From positions 2,294,001 to 2,358,000 of the forward strand of contig NZ_CP119787.1 of NCBI RefSeq assembly GCF_029338255.1: a stretch of DNA of 64,000 bases, in the 5' to 3' direction. Origin of the DNA: Haloarcula halobia (GTDB lineage: Archaea > Halobacteriota > Halobacteria > Halobacteriales > Haloarculaceae). The notes under the pieces are model-generated. The model searched no databases, was not told the origin of the DNA, and saw nothing but the letters and a program-made list of their open reading frames with translations. The position numbers were made by a program, and so were the translations under genes. The stretch's first letter is position 1, and each line of letters begins with the position of its first letter. This document shows, piece by piece, positions 18,048-29,411 of this stretch.

Positions 18048-20329
18048 TGTCGGGTGAGGAGTTCATCGACCGCGCGGACGAATCGCTGGACCGGACCTAC
18101 GAGGCGCCGATGAGCCTCGGCGAGTACGTCGACGCCGTCCTCGAGACGCCCGAGATTGCGTCCCACGCCTCGAAGTACCTGCTCGCGGCCATCGAGGACG
18201 CCGGCACCCGGACCGTCATCGAGGAGGGCGAAGAGAAACAGCGCTACCGGTTCTTCGACGACCCCGACAACGACGGCGAGCACGCGATTCTGGGCAACAC
18301 GGAGGTCCTCAACGGGTTCGTCGACGACCTGCGCTCCATCGCCGCGGGCCGCGGGAAAGACGAGAAGATAATCTGGCTCGAGGGCCCGACGGCGACGGGC
18401 AAGTCCGAGCTCAAGCGGTGTCTCATCAACGGCCTGCGGGAGTTCTCGAAGACGCCCGCCGGGCGGCGCTACACCGTCGAGTGGAACGTCGCCGGCACGG
18501 GCGAGGACGACCCGGGGCTGACCTACGGCGACCAGACCGTCGAGGACGAGGACGACTGGTACGAGAGCCCCGTCCAGGTCCACCCGCTGACGGTGTTCCC
18601 CGACGACGTCCGCGGGGAGATCGTCGACCGCCTCAACGAGCGCCTCGACGACCACATCGAGATCCGCGTCGACGGCCAGCTGGACCCCTTCTCCCGGGAG
18701 GCGTACGACTACCTCGAGGAGCAGTACCGCCGCCAGGGAGTCACCGACCTGTTCTCGGCGGTGACCGACCCGAAACACCTCCGGGTGAAGAACTTCGTCG
18801 CCGACGTCGGCCAGGGCATCGGCATCCTCCACTCGGAGGACGAGGGGACCCCCAAGGAGCGCCTGGTCGGGTCGTGGATGCACGGCATGCTCCGCGAGCT
18901 GGACTCTCGGGGCCGGAAGAACCCCCAGGCGTTCAGTTACGACGGCGTCCTCTCCCAAGGCAACGGCCTGCTGACGATCGTCGAGGACGCCGCCCAGCAC
19001 GCCGACCTGCTCCAGAAGCTGCTGAACGTCCCCGACGAGAGCCGGGTGAAACTGGACAAGGGCATCGGGATGGACATCGACACGCAGCTGGTCATCATCT
19101 CCAATCCGGACCTGGAGGCCCAGCTCAACCAGCACGCCGACCGCGAGGGCCAGGACCCGCTGAAGGCGCTGAAGCGGCGCCTGGACAAACACGAGTTCAC
19201 CTACCTGACGAACGTCTCGCTCGAGGCCCAGTTGCTCCGGCGCGAACTGACAAACGAGACCGCCGTCTGGGACCCTGCCTCCTGGGAGGACCTCGAGGCG
19301 CGGATCCAGGAGCCGGTCCGGATATCGGTCCGGAGCGACATGGATCGGGTCGCCGAGAAGGAGCTCGCGCCCCACGCCGTCGAGGCCGCGGCCCTGTACG
19401 CCGTCGTCTCACGCCTGGACACGGCCCAGATACCCGGCGGCCTCGATCTGGTCGACAAGGCGCTGCTGTTCGACCGGGGCTACCTGATGGAGGGCGACGA
19501 GCGGGTGGACATCGAGGACTACGACCTCGAACCGACCGACGACGACGGCGAGCACGGCATCCCGGTGACCTACGTCCGTGACGTCATCGCGGACCTGCTC
19601 CACGAGACACAGGACCGTCACCACCCCGACCTCCCGGTCGAACACGTCGTCATGCCCCGCGACGTGCTCGACGCGATCGCCGACGGTCTGGACGACGCGC
19701 CGGTCTTCTCGGCCGGCGAGGCCGGCGAGTACGAGGAGCGCGTCGTCCAGGTGAAAAACGAGATATTCAGCGAGCAGGAGCGGGACGTGCTGGAGGCGCT
19801 GATGCGGGACAAGCGCGTCGACGAAGCCACCGTCGAGGAGTACATCGAGCACGTCTACGCCTGGGAGTCTGACGACCAGATCACCAACGAGCGAGGCGAG
19901 CTCGTCGACCCGGACCCGCTGAAGATGAAGGTCTTCGAGATAGAGCACCTTGGTCGGTTCGACGAATCGAACTACGAGGGCAACGACCCCGACGAGGCCG
20001 TCCGCTCGTTCCGGACGGACAAGATAATCACCGCGCTGAACCGCCACGCGTGGCAGCGCCGCGACGAGGAGTTCCGCGTCGGCGACGTCAACCCCAAGGA
20101 GATCCCGGTCATCAAGACGGTGCTCGGGAGCCACGACTGGGACGACGTCCGGCGCACCTACGAGGACTTCGACCCCCGGCAGTGGGACAACCCGCCGTCG
20201 GGCACCCAGACGGCCCGTCTCAAGGAGACGGCAACGGAGAACATGGTAGAGATGCACGGCTACAGCCACGCGTCGGCCGAGCTGACCAGCCGACACGTCA
20301 TGAAACAGGTGAGTTACCGATGGGACTGA
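18047..20329 (+). CDS. PrkA-type serine protein kinase (second copy)
   Basis: A 760-residue paralogue of the preceding gene, with the same order of domains. P-loop [15 protein letters not shown] (Gly113-Ser120); the sensor region [20 protein letters not shown] and the downstream [13 protein letters not shown] block match PrkA. It diverges strongly from copy one, so it is an old duplication and not a recent one. The tandem pair suggests a heteromeric kinase complex. The last 10 bases overlap yeaH, which points to coupled translation. Confidence 0.9.
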   Translation: MSGEEFIDRADESLDRTYEAPMSLGEYVDAVLETPEIASHASKYLLAAIEDAGTRTVIEEGEEKQRYRFFDDPDNDGEHAILGNTEVLNGFVDDLRSIAAGRGKDEKIIWLEGPTATGKSELKRCLINGLREFSKTPAGRRYTVEWNVAGTGEDDPGLTYGDQTVEDEDDWYESPVQVHPLTVFPDDVRGEIVDRLNERLDDHIEIRVDGQLDPFSREAYDYLEEQYRRQGVTDLFSAVTDPKHLRVKNFVADVGQGIGILHSEDEGTPKERLVGSWMHGMLRELDSRGRKNPQAFSYDGVLSQGNGLLTIVEDAAQHADLLQKLLNVPDESRVKLDKGIGMDIDTQLVIISNPDLEAQLNQHADREGQDPLKALKRRLDKHEFTYLTNVSLEAQLLRRELTNETAVWDPASWEDLEARIQEPVRISVRSDMDRVAEKELAPHAVEAAALYAVVSRLDTAQIPGGLDLVDKALLFDRGYLMEGDERVDIEDYDLEPTDDDGEHGIPVTYVRDVIADLLHETQDRHHPDLPVEHVVMPRDVLDAIADGLDDAPVFSAGEAGEYEERVVQVKNEIFSEQERDVLEALMRDKRVDEATVEEYIEHVYAWESDDQITNERGELVDPDPLKMKVFEIEHLGRFDESNYEGNDPDEAVRSFRTDKIITALNRHAWQRRDEEFRVGDVNPKEIPVIKTVLGSHDWDDVRRTYEDFDPRQWDNPPSGTQTARLKETATENMVEMHGYSHASAELTSRHVMKQVSYRWD

Positions 20330-21630
20330 AAGACGACCTCGAGCGGTACCGTGAAATCGGCGAAGAGCGCCGACAGGACCTCGCGGAGTTCATCCAGTAC
20401 GGCGACCTGGGCCAGTCCCGGGGCGACGAGGTTCGCATCCCCATCAAGATAATCGACCTCCCGTCCTTCGAGTACGACCAGCGCGACAAGGGCGGCGTCG
20501 GCCAGGGCGAAGGGGCCCAGCCGGGCGACCCGGTCGGCCAGCCACAGCCCCAGCCGGGCGACGGCGACGAGGACGGCGAACCGGGCGAGGAGGGCGGCGA
20601 GCACGAGTACTACGAGATGGACCCCGAGGAGTTCGCCCAGGAGCTGGACGAGCAGCTCGGCCTGGACCTCGAACCGAAGGGCAAGAAGGTCATCGAGGAG
20701 ATGGAGGGCGACTACACCGACATCACCCGGACCGGCCCCTCCAGCACGCTCGACTTCGAGCGGCTGTTCAAACAGGGGTTGAAGCGCAAGCTCGCGATGG
20801 ACTTCGACGAGGAGTACGTCCGCGAGGCGCTGAAAGTCGACGGGTGGGGCCCGGCGACGGTCTTCGAGTGGGCCCGCGAGAACCACATGCCCGTCTCGAA
20901 GGCCTGGATCGACGACGCCTACGACGAACTCGACAGCGACGAGAAGGCCACCTGGGACTCCATCGAGGAGATGGAGGCGAACGTCGAGATGGTCGATACG
21001 CCGACCCGTATCCGTCGGGACGGCATCGAGCAGATACCGTTCCGCAGGGAGGACGAGCGCTACCGCTACCCCGAGATAATCGAGGAGCGCGAGAAGAACG
21101 TCGTCGTCGTGAACATCCGCGACGTCTCCGGGTCGATGCGCCAGAAGAAGCGCGAGCTGGTCGAGCGGACGTTCACGCCGCTGGACTGGTACCTGACCGG
21201 GAAGTACGACAACGCCGAGTTCGTCTACATCGCCCACGACGCCGACGCCTGGGAGGTCGACCGCGAGGAGTTCTTCGGCATCCGCTCGGGCGGCGGGACG
21301 CGCATCTCCAGTGCCTACGAACTCGCCGCCCAGACGCTCGAGGAGGAGTACCCCTGGAGCGAGTGGAACCGCTACGTCTTCGCGGCCGGCGACAGCGAGA
21401 ACTCCTCGAACGACACCGAGGAGCGGGTGATTCCGCTGATGGAACAGATCCCCGCGAACCTCCACGCCTACGTGGAGACCCAGCCCAGCGGCAACGCCAT
21501 CAACGCCACCCACGCCGAGGAGGTCGAGCGCAACTTCCGCGACACGGAGAACGTCGCCGTGGCATACGTCACCTCGCCCGAGGACGTCATCGACGCCATC
21601 TACGAGATTCTCAGCACGGAGGACCAATGA
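20320..21630 (+). CDS. DUF444/YeaH-type VWA-like protein
   Basis: A 436-residue DUF444 family protein, the partner of PrkA in bacterial yeaGH operons. It begins [18 protein letters not shown] at 20320 and has a Gly/Asp/Glu/Pro-rich linker (residues ~60-95), then the DUF444 core with [15 protein letters not shown] and a MIDAS-like metal site in [29 protein letters not shown] supplies the second MIDAS loop. Likely a cytoplasmic scaffold binding the kinases. It overlaps prkA2 by 10 nt and spoVR by 4 nt (ATGA). Confidence 0.92.
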   Translation: MGLKDDLERYREIGEERRQDLAEFIQYGDLGQSRGDEVRIPIKIIDLPSFEYDQRDKGGVGQGEGAQPGDPVGQPQPQPGDGDEDGEPGEEGGEHEYYEMDPEEFAQELDEQLGLDLEPKGKKVIEEMEGDYTDITRTGPSSTLDFERLFKQGLKRKLAMDFDEEYVREALKVDGWGPATVFEWARENHMPVSKAWIDDAYDELDSDEKATWDSIEEMEANVEMVDTPTRIRRDGIEQIPFRREDERYRYPEIIEEREKNVVVVNIRDVSGSMRQKKRELVERTFTPLDWYLTGKYDNAEFVYIAHDADAWEVDREEFFGIRSGGGTRISSAYELAAQTLEEEYPWSEWNRYVFAAGDSENSSNDTEERVIPLMEQIPANLHAYVETQPSGNAINATHAEEVERNFRDTENVAVAYVTSPEDVIDAIYEILSTEDQ

Positions 21631-23621
21631 GCACCGACGACAGATTCGCCAAACAACGCATCGCCGACGAGCTCGAGGAACCGGTCACCGAGGCGGGCAA
21701 CCTCGCCCGGACGCTCGGCCTCTCGCCCTACGCAGTGAACTACTGGATCGTCGACTACGACGAGATGAACGAGCTCATCGCCTACGGCGGGTTCCAGAAC
21801 CGCTACCCACACTGGCGCTGGGGGATGCAGTACGACCGCCAGCAGAAACAGGGCCAGTTCCTCGGCGGGAAGGCCTTCGAGATCGTCAACAACGACGACC
21901 CGGCCCACGCCTTCCTCCAGGAGTCCAACACCCTGGCCGACCAGAAGGCGGTCATCACCCACGTCGAGGCCCACGCCGACTTCTTTGCGAACAACGAGTG
22001 GTTCGGGCTGTTCGCCGAGAACCCCGACGCCGCTGGCATGCTCGCGCGCCACGGCGAGACCATCCGGGAGTACATGCAGGACCCGGACATCGCCCGCGAG
22101 GACGTCGAGCAGTTCATCGACCACGTCCTCTGTCTGGAGGACAACATCGACCAGCACCGGCCGTACAGTCCGGTCCAGACGGTCGAAGAGCGCCTCGAGG
22201 ATATCGAGGGCGTCGACCCCGCCGAACAACTGGAGAACCTCGACCTCTCCGAGGAGGTCAAGCGCCAGGTCTTCGACGAGGAGTGGCTCGAGGCCCAGGC
22301 ACCCGACGGCGACAACGTCACCTTCCCCGCCGAACCGGAGAAGGACGTGCTCGGGTTCCTCCGGAAGCACGGCAAGCGGTACGACGAGGCGGCCCAACGC
22401 GCCGTCGAGATGACCGACTGGCAGAAAGACCTGCTCGAGCTGTTGCGCCGCGAGGCCTACTACTTCGCCCCCCAGAAGATGACGAAGGTCATGAACGAGG
22501 GCTGGGCGGCCTACTGGGAGTCGCTGATGATGACCGGCGAGCGGTTCGCGGGTGACGACGAGTTCGTCCTCTACGCGGACCACATGGCCCAGGTGCTCGG
22601 GTCGCCGGGGCTGAATCCCTACAAGCTCGGCCTCGAGCTCTGGGAGTACGTCGAGAACACCGAGAACCGGCGGGAGGTCGTCGAGCGCCTCCTCAGGGTC
22701 GACGGGATCTCCTGGCGCAACTTCACCGACGTCGTCGACTTCCGCGAGGTCCAGGACCTGCTCGAACCGCCGGCGTGGCTGACCGACGTCGTCGGCCACC
22801 TCGACGACCTGGACCCCGAGGACCCGCGCGTCGACGCCGAGGCCTTGGCGGCGGCCCGTGCAGGCGATATCGACGTCGAGGCCTACCCCTGGAAGGTCCT
22901 GACCTACGAGGGCATGGCCCAGCGCCACTACTCGCTGCTGAAGCCGCAGTTCCGGGGGTTCCTCTCGCGCATCGGCAAGTCCGAACTCGAACGCGTCTCG
23001 CGGTACATGTTCGACGACGCCCGATACGACTCCATCGAGGCCGCCCTCGCGGACGTCGACTACACGCGCGGGTGGGAACGGATGCGCGAGATCCGCGAGA
23101 GCCACAACGACGTGACCTTCTTGGACGAGTTCCTCACCCAGGAGTTCGTCGACGACAACGACTACTTCACCTACGAGTACACCCACGCCTCGGGCGACTA
23201 CCGGGTCACCTCGACGGACCACGAGGACGTCAAGAAGAAGCTGATGCTCCAGTTCACCAACTTCGGCAAGCCCACCATCGTCGTCGAGGACGGGAACTAC
23301 CGGAACCGCAACGAGCTGTTGCTCGCCCACCAGTACAACGGCGTCATGCTCAACATGAGCAAGGCCACGGACGTCCTCAAGCGCGTCTTCGAACTCTGGG
23401 GGCGGCCGGTGAACCTGCTGACCATCGTCAAGGAGTTCGACGACCACGACGTCGAAGTGGCCAGGCGGCGGGACCGCGAACCCGAACCGAGGGAGGTCGG
23501 CAAGCGCATCGAGTACGACGGGTCCGAGGTGGTCATCACGGACGTCGACTGGTCCGAGGTCGAGCACCTCGCCGCGACGGACATCGACTACAGCACCAAG
23601 CCCGACGAGTGGCTCGCCTGA
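21627..23621 (+). CDS. SpoVR family protein
   Basis: A 664-residue SpoVR/YcgB protein. Family blocks are clear: [21 protein letters not shown] near the start, [48 protein letters not shown], and the C-terminal [16 protein letters not shown]. Start at ATG 21627 is fixed by the ATGA overlap with yeaH. In B. subtilis SpoVR affects spore cortex; in E. coli YcgB joins the YeaGH stress response. Haloarchaea do not form spores, so a stress or stationary-phase role with PrkA/YeaH is the natural inference. Confidence 0.93.
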   Translation: MSTDDRFAKQRIADELEEPVTEAGNLARTLGLSPYAVNYWIVDYDEMNELIAYGGFQNRYPHWRWGMQYDRQQKQGQFLGGKAFEIVNNDDPAHAFLQESNTLADQKAVITHVEAHADFFANNEWFGLFAENPDAAGMLARHGETIREYMQDPDIAREDVEQFIDHVLCLEDNIDQHRPYSPVQTVEERLEDIEGVDPAEQLENLDLSEEVKRQVFDEEWLEAQAPDGDNVTFPAEPEKDVLGFLRKHGKRYDEAAQRAVEMTDWQKDLLELLRREAYYFAPQKMTKVMNEGWAAYWESLMMTGERFAGDDEFVLYADHMAQVLGSPGLNPYKLGLELWEYVENTENRREVVERLLRVDGISWRNFTDVVDFREVQDLLEPPAWLTDVVGHLDDLDPEDPRVDAEALAAARAGDIDVEAYPWKVLTYEGMAQRHYSLLKPQFRGFLSRIGKSELERVSRYMFDDARYDSIEAALADVDYTRGWERMREIRESHNDVTFLDEFLTQEFVDDNDYFTYEYTHASGDYRVTSTDHEDVKKKLMLQFTNFGKPTIVVEDGNYRNRNELLLAHQYNGVMLNMSKATDVLKRVFELWGRPVNLLTIVKEFDDHDVEVARRRDREPEPREVGKRIEYDGSEVVITDVDWSEVEHLAATDIDYSTKPDEWLA

Positions 23622-23669
23622 CCGGCGGGCCGCCGTGACGTTTTCGGGGGTGCCAACCGTACGGTGAGT

Positions 23670-24056
23670 ATGGGAACGTCACGCATCCTCGTCTCGACGG
23701 AGGAACGACTCTCGGTGGTCGACGTCACCGACCGCGTACAGGACACCGTCCCGTCTGACTTCCAGGGATCCTGCACCGTCTTCGCCCGGCACACGACCAC
23801 CGGCGTCACGGTCAACGAAGCGGAGTCGAGACTGCTGAGCGACTTCGAGTCGGCGCTGTCCGCCCTCGTCCCCGACGAGGGCTGGGATCACGATGCCCTC
23901 GACGGCAACGCCGACGCACACGTCCGGGCGATGCTGGTCGGGCCGAGCGAGACGGTGCCGGTCGTCGACGGCGACCTGGACCTGGGGACATGGCAGTCGG
24001 TGTTGCTGGTCGACTGCGACGGGCCGAGAGAACGGGCGCTCGACGTCGTCTGGTGA
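23670..24056 (+). CDS. UPF0047/YjbQ family, putative secondary thiamine-phosphate synthase
   Basis: A 128-residue protein of the YjbQ family. The core motif CTVFARHTTTGVTVNEAE carries the conserved HTT and NE, and HVRAMLVGPSETVPVVDGDLDLGTWQSVLLVDCDGPR gives the second half with the typical LGTWQ. Members are reported to have weak thiamin phosphate synthase activity, but their main role is unsettled. I start at ATG 23670; a GTG two codons earlier is possible. It follows spoVR by 48 nt and could share its transcript. Confidence 0.85.
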   Translation: MGTSRILVSTEERLSVVDVTDRVQDTVPSDFQGSCTVFARHTTTGVTVNEAESRLLSDFESALSALVPDEGWDHDALDGNADAHVRAMLVGPSETVPVVDGDLDLGTWQSVLLVDCDGPRERALDVVW

Positions 24057-24074
24057 CGGCACGACGCGCCCGGC

Positions 24075-26057
24075 TCACCGCTCCTTGTAGTCCTCGCCGT
24101 AGATCTCCCGGAGTTTCGCCTCGAACTCGGTCCGGATGTTGCGGCGCTTTTTCTTCATCGAGGGGGTCAGCAGGTCGTTCTCGGCCGTCCACTCCTCGGG
24201 GACGAGTTCGAACTGCTTGATGCGCTCGACCGTCTCTAGGTCCTCGTTGACGTCGTCGACGGCCGCCTCGACCCACGCCCGGACGCGGTCGTCGGAACAC
24301 CGGGCGTACTCGTCCGCCGGCAGGTCCACGCCCTCGCGGTCGGCCCATCGCTCGAGTTGCTCGAAGTTCGGGACGACGAGCGCGCCGACGAACTTCTGGT
24401 CGTCGCCGACGACCATTATCTGTTCGATCCGGTCGCTGGTCGCGAACTGCTCCTCGATGGGCTGTGGGGCGACGTTCTTGCCCGTCGAGAGGACCAGCAT
24501 CTCCTTGATCCGGTCGTGGTAGACGAGAAAGTCGTCGTCGGTCTGCTCGACGATATCGCCGGTGCGAAACCAGTTCGTTCCGTCGATCTCGGTGAAGGCA
24601 CGCTCCGTCGGTCCCGGCTGGTTCCAGTAGCCGCGGGTGACGTTCGGCCCGGCGACGAGGAGCTCGCCGAGGCGGCCCTCGACGTCGTCGAACTGGCTCG
24701 CGTCGGTGACTGACTCGTCGATTCTGACGTCGACGTCGACCACCGATACGCCGAGGGTCCCCGGGCGGACGTCCTCCGGCGGGTTGATGGTGACGACCGG
24801 CGACGTCTCGGTGAGCCCGTAGCCCTCGACGATGGTGAGGCCCATGCCGAGGAAGGTGGCACAGAGGCGTTTCGAGAGCGTCCCGCCCCCGCTGACCATG
24901 AACTCGAGTTCGCCCCCCAGGTTTTCCGCGACGGTGCTGTAGACGAGGCGGTCGGCGACGGCGTGTTTCAGTTCCAGGACGGGCCCGGGGTCGTCGGTCC
25001 GCGTATAGGCCCGGGCGACGTCCATCGCCCACCCGAAGATGCGCTCTTTGACCGGCGACTCGGCGGCCTGGGTCCGCATCGAGTCGAAGATGCGCTCGTA
25101 GACCCGGGGGACGCTCGCCCCCATGTTCGGGCGGATCTGCTGGATGTCGTCTGCCAGCGTGTCCGGGCTTTCGACGTAGCCGACCGTCCCACCCGAGGCG
25201 TACACGAAGAAGTGCCCGGCCAGCCGTTCGAAGACGTGTGCCAGCGGGAGGAAGGATATCGAGCGGATGCCGGGTCGGACGCTCGGCAGGTCCGGGTGCT
25301 TGTCCGGGCGTGGGCCGAGTCGCTTGCGGGCCTGGTTGACGTTCGACCGGAAGTTCCGGTGGGTGAGTTCGACGCCCTTCGGGCGGCCCGTCGTCCCCGA
25401 GGTGTAGATGAGACTCGCGAGGTCCGTCGGCGACCGCTCGTCCAGCCACGACTGGTAGGCCGCCTCCTCGAAGACGTCCGCCCCGCGGTCGTGGACGGAT
25501 TGCAGCGTGTAGACGTCCTCGCGGTCGACGTCGGTGTCGTCTATCACCACGTAGAAGGACAGCGAGAGGTCGTCTTCGACCTCGAGGACGCGACACAGGT
25601 GCTCCTCGTTCTCGACGACGACGGCGTCGGCGCCCGGGTCCTCGAGGAGGTACTGGACCTGTCGCGGCGAGGACTCGCTGTAGACCGTCGTGACGACCCC
25701 GCCGGCAGAGAGGACCCCGAAGTCACAGAGCGCCCACTCCATGCGCGTACTCGCGAAGAGTCCCACCCGGTCGTCCGCGCCGATGCCGAGGTCACGGAAC
25801 CCGGCGGCCAGGTGCCTGACGATGTCGTGCATTCGCTCGTAGGAAATAGACGCGTACTCGTCATTCGGGGCCGTCGCGATGACCGACTCCGTCAGCGTCC
25901 GGTCGTAGACGCCGCCCTTGTACATCTGGGCCGGCCGGTCGGCGTTCCGTCGTGCAGTCGCCGCGAACATCTCGCCGATGGTGTCGTCTCCGATGACCTC
26001 GTCGGTGTAGCGCTCCTCGGCGTCGCGCCACGCGGGACGCGAGTCGTCACCTGCCAT
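24075..26057 (-). CDS. Long-chain acyl-CoA synthetase (AMP-forming)
   Basis: A 660-residue member of the long-chain fatty acyl-CoA ligase (FACS/bubblegum-type) group. ATP loop A3 is SLIYTSGTTGRPKGVELTH; A5 is IVEGYGLTETSPVVT; A7/A8 are TNWFRTGDIVEQ and YHDRIKEMLVLSTGKNV; the A10 Lys region is SMKKKRRNIR near the end. It activates fatty acids in the cytoplasm for beta-oxidation or lipid reuse, since haloarchaea lack ester-linked membranes. A TATA box 30 nt upstream gives a leaderless mRNA. It is convergent with the YjbQ-like gene. Confidence 0.93.
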   Translation of the reverse strand: MAGDDSRPAWRDAEERYTDEVIGDDTIGEMFAATARRNADRPAQMYKGGVYDRTLTESVIATAPNDEYASISYERMHDIVRHLAAGFRDLGIGADDRVGLFASTRMEWALCDFGVLSAGGVVTTVYSESSPRQVQYLLEDPGADAVVVENEEHLCRVLEVEDDLSLSFYVVIDDTDVDREDVYTLQSVHDRGADVFEEAAYQSWLDERSPTDLASLIYTSGTTGRPKGVELTHRNFRSNVNQARKRLGPRPDKHPDLPSVRPGIRSISFLPLAHVFERLAGHFFVYASGGTVGYVESPDTLADDIQQIRPNMGASVPRVYERIFDSMRTQAAESPVKERIFGWAMDVARAYTRTDDPGPVLELKHAVADRLVYSTVAENLGGELEFMVSGGGTLSKRLCATFLGMGLTIVEGYGLTETSPVVTINPPEDVRPGTLGVSVVDVDVRIDESVTDASQFDDVEGRLGELLVAGPNVTRGYWNQPGPTERAFTEIDGTNWFRTGDIVEQTDDDFLVYHDRIKEMLVLSTGKNVAPQPIEEQFATSDRIEQIMVVGDDQKFVGALVVPNFEQLERWADREGVDLPADEYARCSDDRVRAWVEAAVDDVNEDLETVERIKQFELVPEEWTAENDLLTPSMKKKRRNIRTEFEAKLREIYGEDYKER

Positions 26058-26082
26058 ACCCCCAGTTTCGATCTACCGGGTC

Positions 26083-26093
26083 AAATATATAAG
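26083..26093 (-). promoter_or_regulatory. TATA box of acyl-CoA synthetase gene
   Basis: The minus strand reads cttatatattt, centred about 31 nt before the ATG at 26057. It is among the clearest promoters in the window and supports that start codon. Confidence 0.65.
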
Positions 26094-26216
26094 GGAAGTT
26101 AACAGGTTCCACGTTTCGAACAGTTTCTCGAGCGTGACCGGTCGTCTGTCCCCGTCATCCACTTTCGTGCCGCCGTGCCACTGGACAGGCCCGGACGTGG
26201 CTATCGAGCATCGGAT

Positions 26217-26645
26217 CTACTCGATGTCGATGCTCGTTCCCTCGTCGGCATCGTCCTCGAGGAGGAACTCGACTTCGAGCACGCCGTTGCGGTAGCTCGC
26301 GCTCACGTGCTCGGGGTCGGGCCGGGCGGGCAGCGAGATGTGCTCGTGGACGGTCCGGCTTCGGGAGCCGTAGTCGTCGTCGACCTCGTGTTCGCCACGG
26401 ACGACGAGGACGTCGTCGTGGAGTCGCAGAGAGAGCTCCTCGCGCTCGAAGCCGGGGATGTCAGCCAGCACGACGAAGCCGTCGTCGGTGTTCTCGACGC
26501 TGATGCCGGCGTCCCAGGTATCGACCTGTCCGAGGGCGGGTCGGTCCCAGTCACTCGTCATCTCGTCCCAGCCGCCGAACATCTCGCGGCGCATCTGGTC
26601 GAAGAGCTGTTCCATGCTGTCGAAGGGATATCGTCGGATTGCCAT
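26217..26645 (-). CDS. Hsp20/alpha-crystallin small heat-shock protein
   Basis: A 142-residue small heat-shock protein. An N-terminal helix (FDSMEQLFDQMRREMFGG) precedes the alpha-crystallin domain from about residue 45: VENTDDGFVVLADIPGFERE, LRLHDDVLVVRGEHE, ISLPARPDPEHVSASYRNGVLEVEF. The C-terminal acidic tail lacks an obvious IXI motif apart from TSIDIE. Works as an ATP-independent holdase in large oligomers. The promoter box 27 nt upstream indicates a leaderless transcript; heat control is expected but no operator is evident. Confidence 0.93.
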   Translation of the reverse strand: MAIRRYPFDSMEQLFDQMRREMFGGWDEMTSDWDRPALGQVDTWDAGISVENTDDGFVVLADIPGFEREELSLRLHDDVLVVRGEHEVDDDYGSRSRTVHEHISLPARPDPEHVSASYRNGVLEVEFLLEDDADEGTSIDIE

Positions 26646-26670
26646 TTCACACTACTGGAGGTCGTTTGAA

Positions 26671-26680
26671 GATATAAACT
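26671..26680 (-). promoter_or_regulatory. TATA box of hsp20 gene
   Basis: The minus strand reads agtttatatc about 27-35 nt before the ATG at 26645. The flanking bases actagt/ctagc make small palindromes that could be part of a heat-shock control site, but I cannot support that further. Confidence 0.55.
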
Positions 26681-26816
26681 AGTATTCATCTGTGCTAGCA
26701 GCTGGCCAGTCCACCAGTGTACACCGGCGTACAAGCGTGGACAGCGCGCGCCACGTTCGCTCCTGGGGCGCCACCCAACCGGGCCCTTTTTCGCGGGCCC
26801 CCGGCAAGGGATGCAT

Positions 26817-27653
26817 ATGACAGACGGGTGGTTCGCTGGCGTCGACGCCGACGACGTGGCGGCTGCTGCAGCACGGGTCCGGGACGGACGCGCCGACGGG
26901 CCCGACGACTGGCCGACGCGGGCGGTCGAGGCCGGGTTCGTCGCGGACGAGCCATCGTACTACGACCGGCTGAAGGCAGCGACGACGGCCGCCGCGGAGA
27001 CCGCCGTCCGGGAACGCGAGGGCGCCGACGACAAGCAACTCGTCCACGCCGTCCGGGCGATGGCCGACTGCGAGCGGACCGCGAACGAGCTCGCCGAGCG
27101 GGTCGCCGAGTGGGCGGGGAGCCGGTACGGTGAGTCCGGCACCGGCATCGAGTGCGCCCGCGCGGTAGCGGCCCGCGACGACGAGGCCGACGCCGACAGG
27201 GCCCTGCGCTCGCTCGCCGATCGAACCGTCGCGCTGGCCGACGAGGCCGACTCGCTGCGGGCCTACATCGAGCGGACGGCCCCGGCCGTCGCGCCGAACC
27301 TCTCGATGCTCGCCGGGCCGGTACTGGCCGCCCGCCTCGTCGCGCTGGCCGGCGGCCTGGAGGCGCTCGCGAAGAAGCCAAGCGGGACTGTCCAGCTGCT
27401 GGGGGCCGAAGACGCGCTGTTCGCCCACCTCCAGGGCGGTGCCCCGTCGCCCAAACACGGGGTCATCTACACCCACGAGTACGTCCGCGGGACCCGGCCC
27501 GAGGACCGCGGGTCCGCGTCACGGGCGCTGGCGGGCAAGCTCAGCATCGCGGCGCGCATCGACCACTACAGCGGTGACCGCCGGCCGGAACTGGCCGACG
27601 AACTCGAGGACCGCATCGCGACCATCCAGGCACGCGGGGGTGAGGACGCGTGA
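26817..27653 (+). CDS. nop5: Nop5/Nop56 C/D-box RNP core protein
   Basis: A 278-residue archaeal Nop5. It holds the N-terminal fibrillarin-contact domain, a coiled coil, and the Nop domain with the conserved VAPNLSMLAGPVLAARLVALAG block and the GSASRALAGKLSIAARIDHYSG signature (split across residues ~230-255). With fibrillarin and L7Ae it forms the 2'-O-methylation RNP. Haloarchaeal Nop5 is short, as here. A second ATG 6 nt upstream (26811) is possible. The next gene, fibrillarin, overlaps by 4 nt (GTGA), a widely conserved pairing. Confidence 0.94.
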   Translation: MTDGWFAGVDADDVAAAAARVRDGRADGPDDWPTRAVEAGFVADEPSYYDRLKAATTAAAETAVREREGADDKQLVHAVRAMADCERTANELAERVAEWAGSRYGESGTGIECARAVAARDDEADADRALRSLADRTVALADEADSLRAYIERTAPAVAPNLSMLAGPVLAARLVALAGGLEALAKKPSGTVQLLGAEDALFAHLQGGAPSPKHGVIYTHEYVRGTRPEDRGSASRALAGKLSIAARIDHYSGDRRPELADELEDRIATIQARGGEDA

Positions 27654-28282
27654 CGCTTCCCGACGGCGTCGAGCGTCGGGGCTTCGACGGCGAGACGGGC
27701 GTCGCCACCCGGGGCGACCCGGTCTACGGGGAACCGACCGACGGCCCCTGGCGACAGTGGGACCCCCACCGGTCCAAGCTCGGCGCGATGCTCGAACTCG
27801 GGATGGAGACCGGCCTCGCGGGCGGCGAGGCGGTCCTGTACCTCGGCGCGGCGGCGGGGACGACGGTCAGCCACGTCGCGGATTTCTGTGGCCCGACGTA
27901 CGCCGTGGAGTTCGCCCCGCGGCCGATGCGGGACCTGCTTGCCGCGGCCGAGAGCCGACCGCTGCTCGTCCCGCTGCTCAAAGACGCCCGGAGACCCGAG
28001 ACCTACGCCCACGTCGTCGAACCCGTCGACGTCGTGGTCCAGGACGTCGCGACCCGCGGGCAGGGGCGCGTGGCGACACTCAACCGGCAGTTCCTCGACG
28101 GCGACGGCCGGTTGCTCTTGGCCATCAAGGCACGGAGCGAGGACGTGACAGCCGACCCCCGGGCGGTGTTCGACGACGTGCTCGCGGACATAGAGGCGGA
28201 GTACGAGGTGCTGGAGACGAAGGAACTCGACCCGTATCACGACGACCACCTCGGCGTGGTGGCCACCCCCCGAGACCGGTAA
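27650..28282 (+). CDS. flpA: Fibrillarin-like rRNA/tRNA 2'-O-methyltransferase
   Basis: A 210-residue SAM-dependent methyltransferase guided by C/D-box RNAs. The SAM-binding motif is [32 protein letters not shown] and [12 protein letters not shown] follow; the catalytic Lys is in [11 protein letters not shown]. Start is a GTG at 27650, inside the nop5 stop (GTGA), consistent with translational coupling. Length and motif spacing are typical. Confidence 0.94.
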   Translation: MTLPDGVERRGFDGETGVATRGDPVYGEPTDGPWRQWDPHRSKLGAMLELGMETGLAGGEAVLYLGAAAGTTVSHVADFCGPTYAVEFAPRPMRDLLAAAESRPLLVPLLKDARRPETYAHVVEPVDVVVQDVATRGQGRVATLNRQFLDGDGRLLLAIKARSEDVTADPRAVFDDVLADIEAEYEVLETKELDPYHDDHLGVVATPRDR

Positions 28283-28319
28283 CTGCCGGGTGACGGAAGG
28301 CTTTAGCGCCTCGATTGCG

Positions 28320-29411
28320 ATGCACGACTCGATGGACGAGACGGGGTCTGCCGAGAACTTCACCCGGATGGGGACGCTCGGCATCGAGGAGGAGTTCTAC
28401 GTGGTCGACGAGCACGGACGCCCGACGTCGGGGACGGACGAACTCGTCTACGGGAGCGACCCACCGGACCTGCTGGACGGGCGACTCGACCACGAACTGT
28501 TCAAGTGCGTCATCGAGACCCAGACGCCGCTCATCGAGGCCCCCGCGGACGCCCGTGCGCAGTTGCTGGCCGTCCGCGAGGCGCTGGTCGACCACGCCGA
28601 GGCCCACGGGTACGGTGTCGCCGCCGCCGGCCTGCACCCCGCCGGGAAGTGGCGCGAGCTCGAACACGCCGAGAAACCGCGCTACCGCGCCCAGCTCGAC
28701 CGCATCCAGTACCCACAGCACCGGAACACGACGGCGGGCCTGCACGTCCACGTCGGCGTCGACGACCCCGACAAGGCCGTCTGGGTCGCCAACGAACTCC
28801 GCTGGCACGTGCCGCTCATGCTGGCCGTCTCGGCGAACTCGCCGTTCTGGAACGGGTTCGACACGGGCCTGCAGTCGGCCCGCGCCAAGATATTCGAGGG
28901 GCTGCCAAACACCGGGATGCCGACGGCCTTCGAGGACTACGACGCCTTCGACCGCTACGAGAAGCGCATGATGGCGACCGGGAGCATCGACGACCGGGGC
29001 GAGCTCTGGTTCGACGTGCGGCCCCACTCTGGGCACGGGACCATCGAGGTCAGAGCACCCGACGCACAGGCCGACCCGGAGCGCGTACTCGCGTTCGTCG
29101 AGTACGTCCACGCGCTCGTGACCGACCTCGCCGCCCGCTACGAGGACGGGGAGTCCGGGACCGAGATTCGACGCGAGTTCCTCGACGACAACAAGTGGCG
29201 CGCCCTCCGCCACGGCCAGTCGGCGGTCCTGCTCCGACCCGACTGCTCGGAGACGGCGTCCGTGGCGACGCTGGTCGAAGAGGAGTGTGACAGGCTCGAC
29301 GTCGACGGTCTCCGGACGGTGGTCGACCGGGAGAGCGGCGCGGCCAGACAGCGCCGGCTCCGCAGCGAGGGTATCCAGGCCGTCTGTGACGACGTCAGAT
29401 TCGATAGGTGA
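28320..29411 (+). CDS. gshA: Glutamate-cysteine ligase, haloarchaeal type
   Basis: Makes gamma-glutamylcysteine, the main low-molecular-weight thiol in haloarchaea. GCS2-family blocks are visible: [70 protein letters not shown] and [19 protein letters not shown]. Product of 363 residues from ATG 28320; starts at 28290 (GTG) or 28332 (ATG) are also possible, and tttagc at 28302 could be part of the promoter. No gshB-like gene is nearby, as expected because haloarchaea stop at gamma-Glu-Cys. Confidence 0.92.
   Translation: MHDSMDETGSAENFTRMGTLGIEEEFYVVDEHGRPTSGTDELVYGSDPPDLLDGRLDHELFKCVIETQTPLIEAPADARAQLLAVREALVDHAEAHGYGVAAAGLHPAGKWRELEHAEKPRYRAQLDRIQYPQHRNTTAGLHVHVGVDDPDKAVWVANELRWHVPLMLAVSANSPFWNGFDTGLQSARAKIFEGLPNTGMPTAFEDYDAFDRYEKRMMATGSIDDRGELWFDVRPHSGHGTIEVRAPDAQADPERVLAFVEYVHALVTDLAARYEDGESGTEIRREFLDDNKWRALRHGQSAVLLRPDCSETASVATLVEEECDRLDVDGLRTVVDRESGAARQRRLRSEGIQAVCDDVRFDR

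Noticed and set aside
17972..23567. Very long open frames antisense to the prkA-spoVR operon
   Set aside because: They mirror the GC3 bias of the real genes and encode low-complexity Val/Leu/Asp/Arg protein without family motifs.
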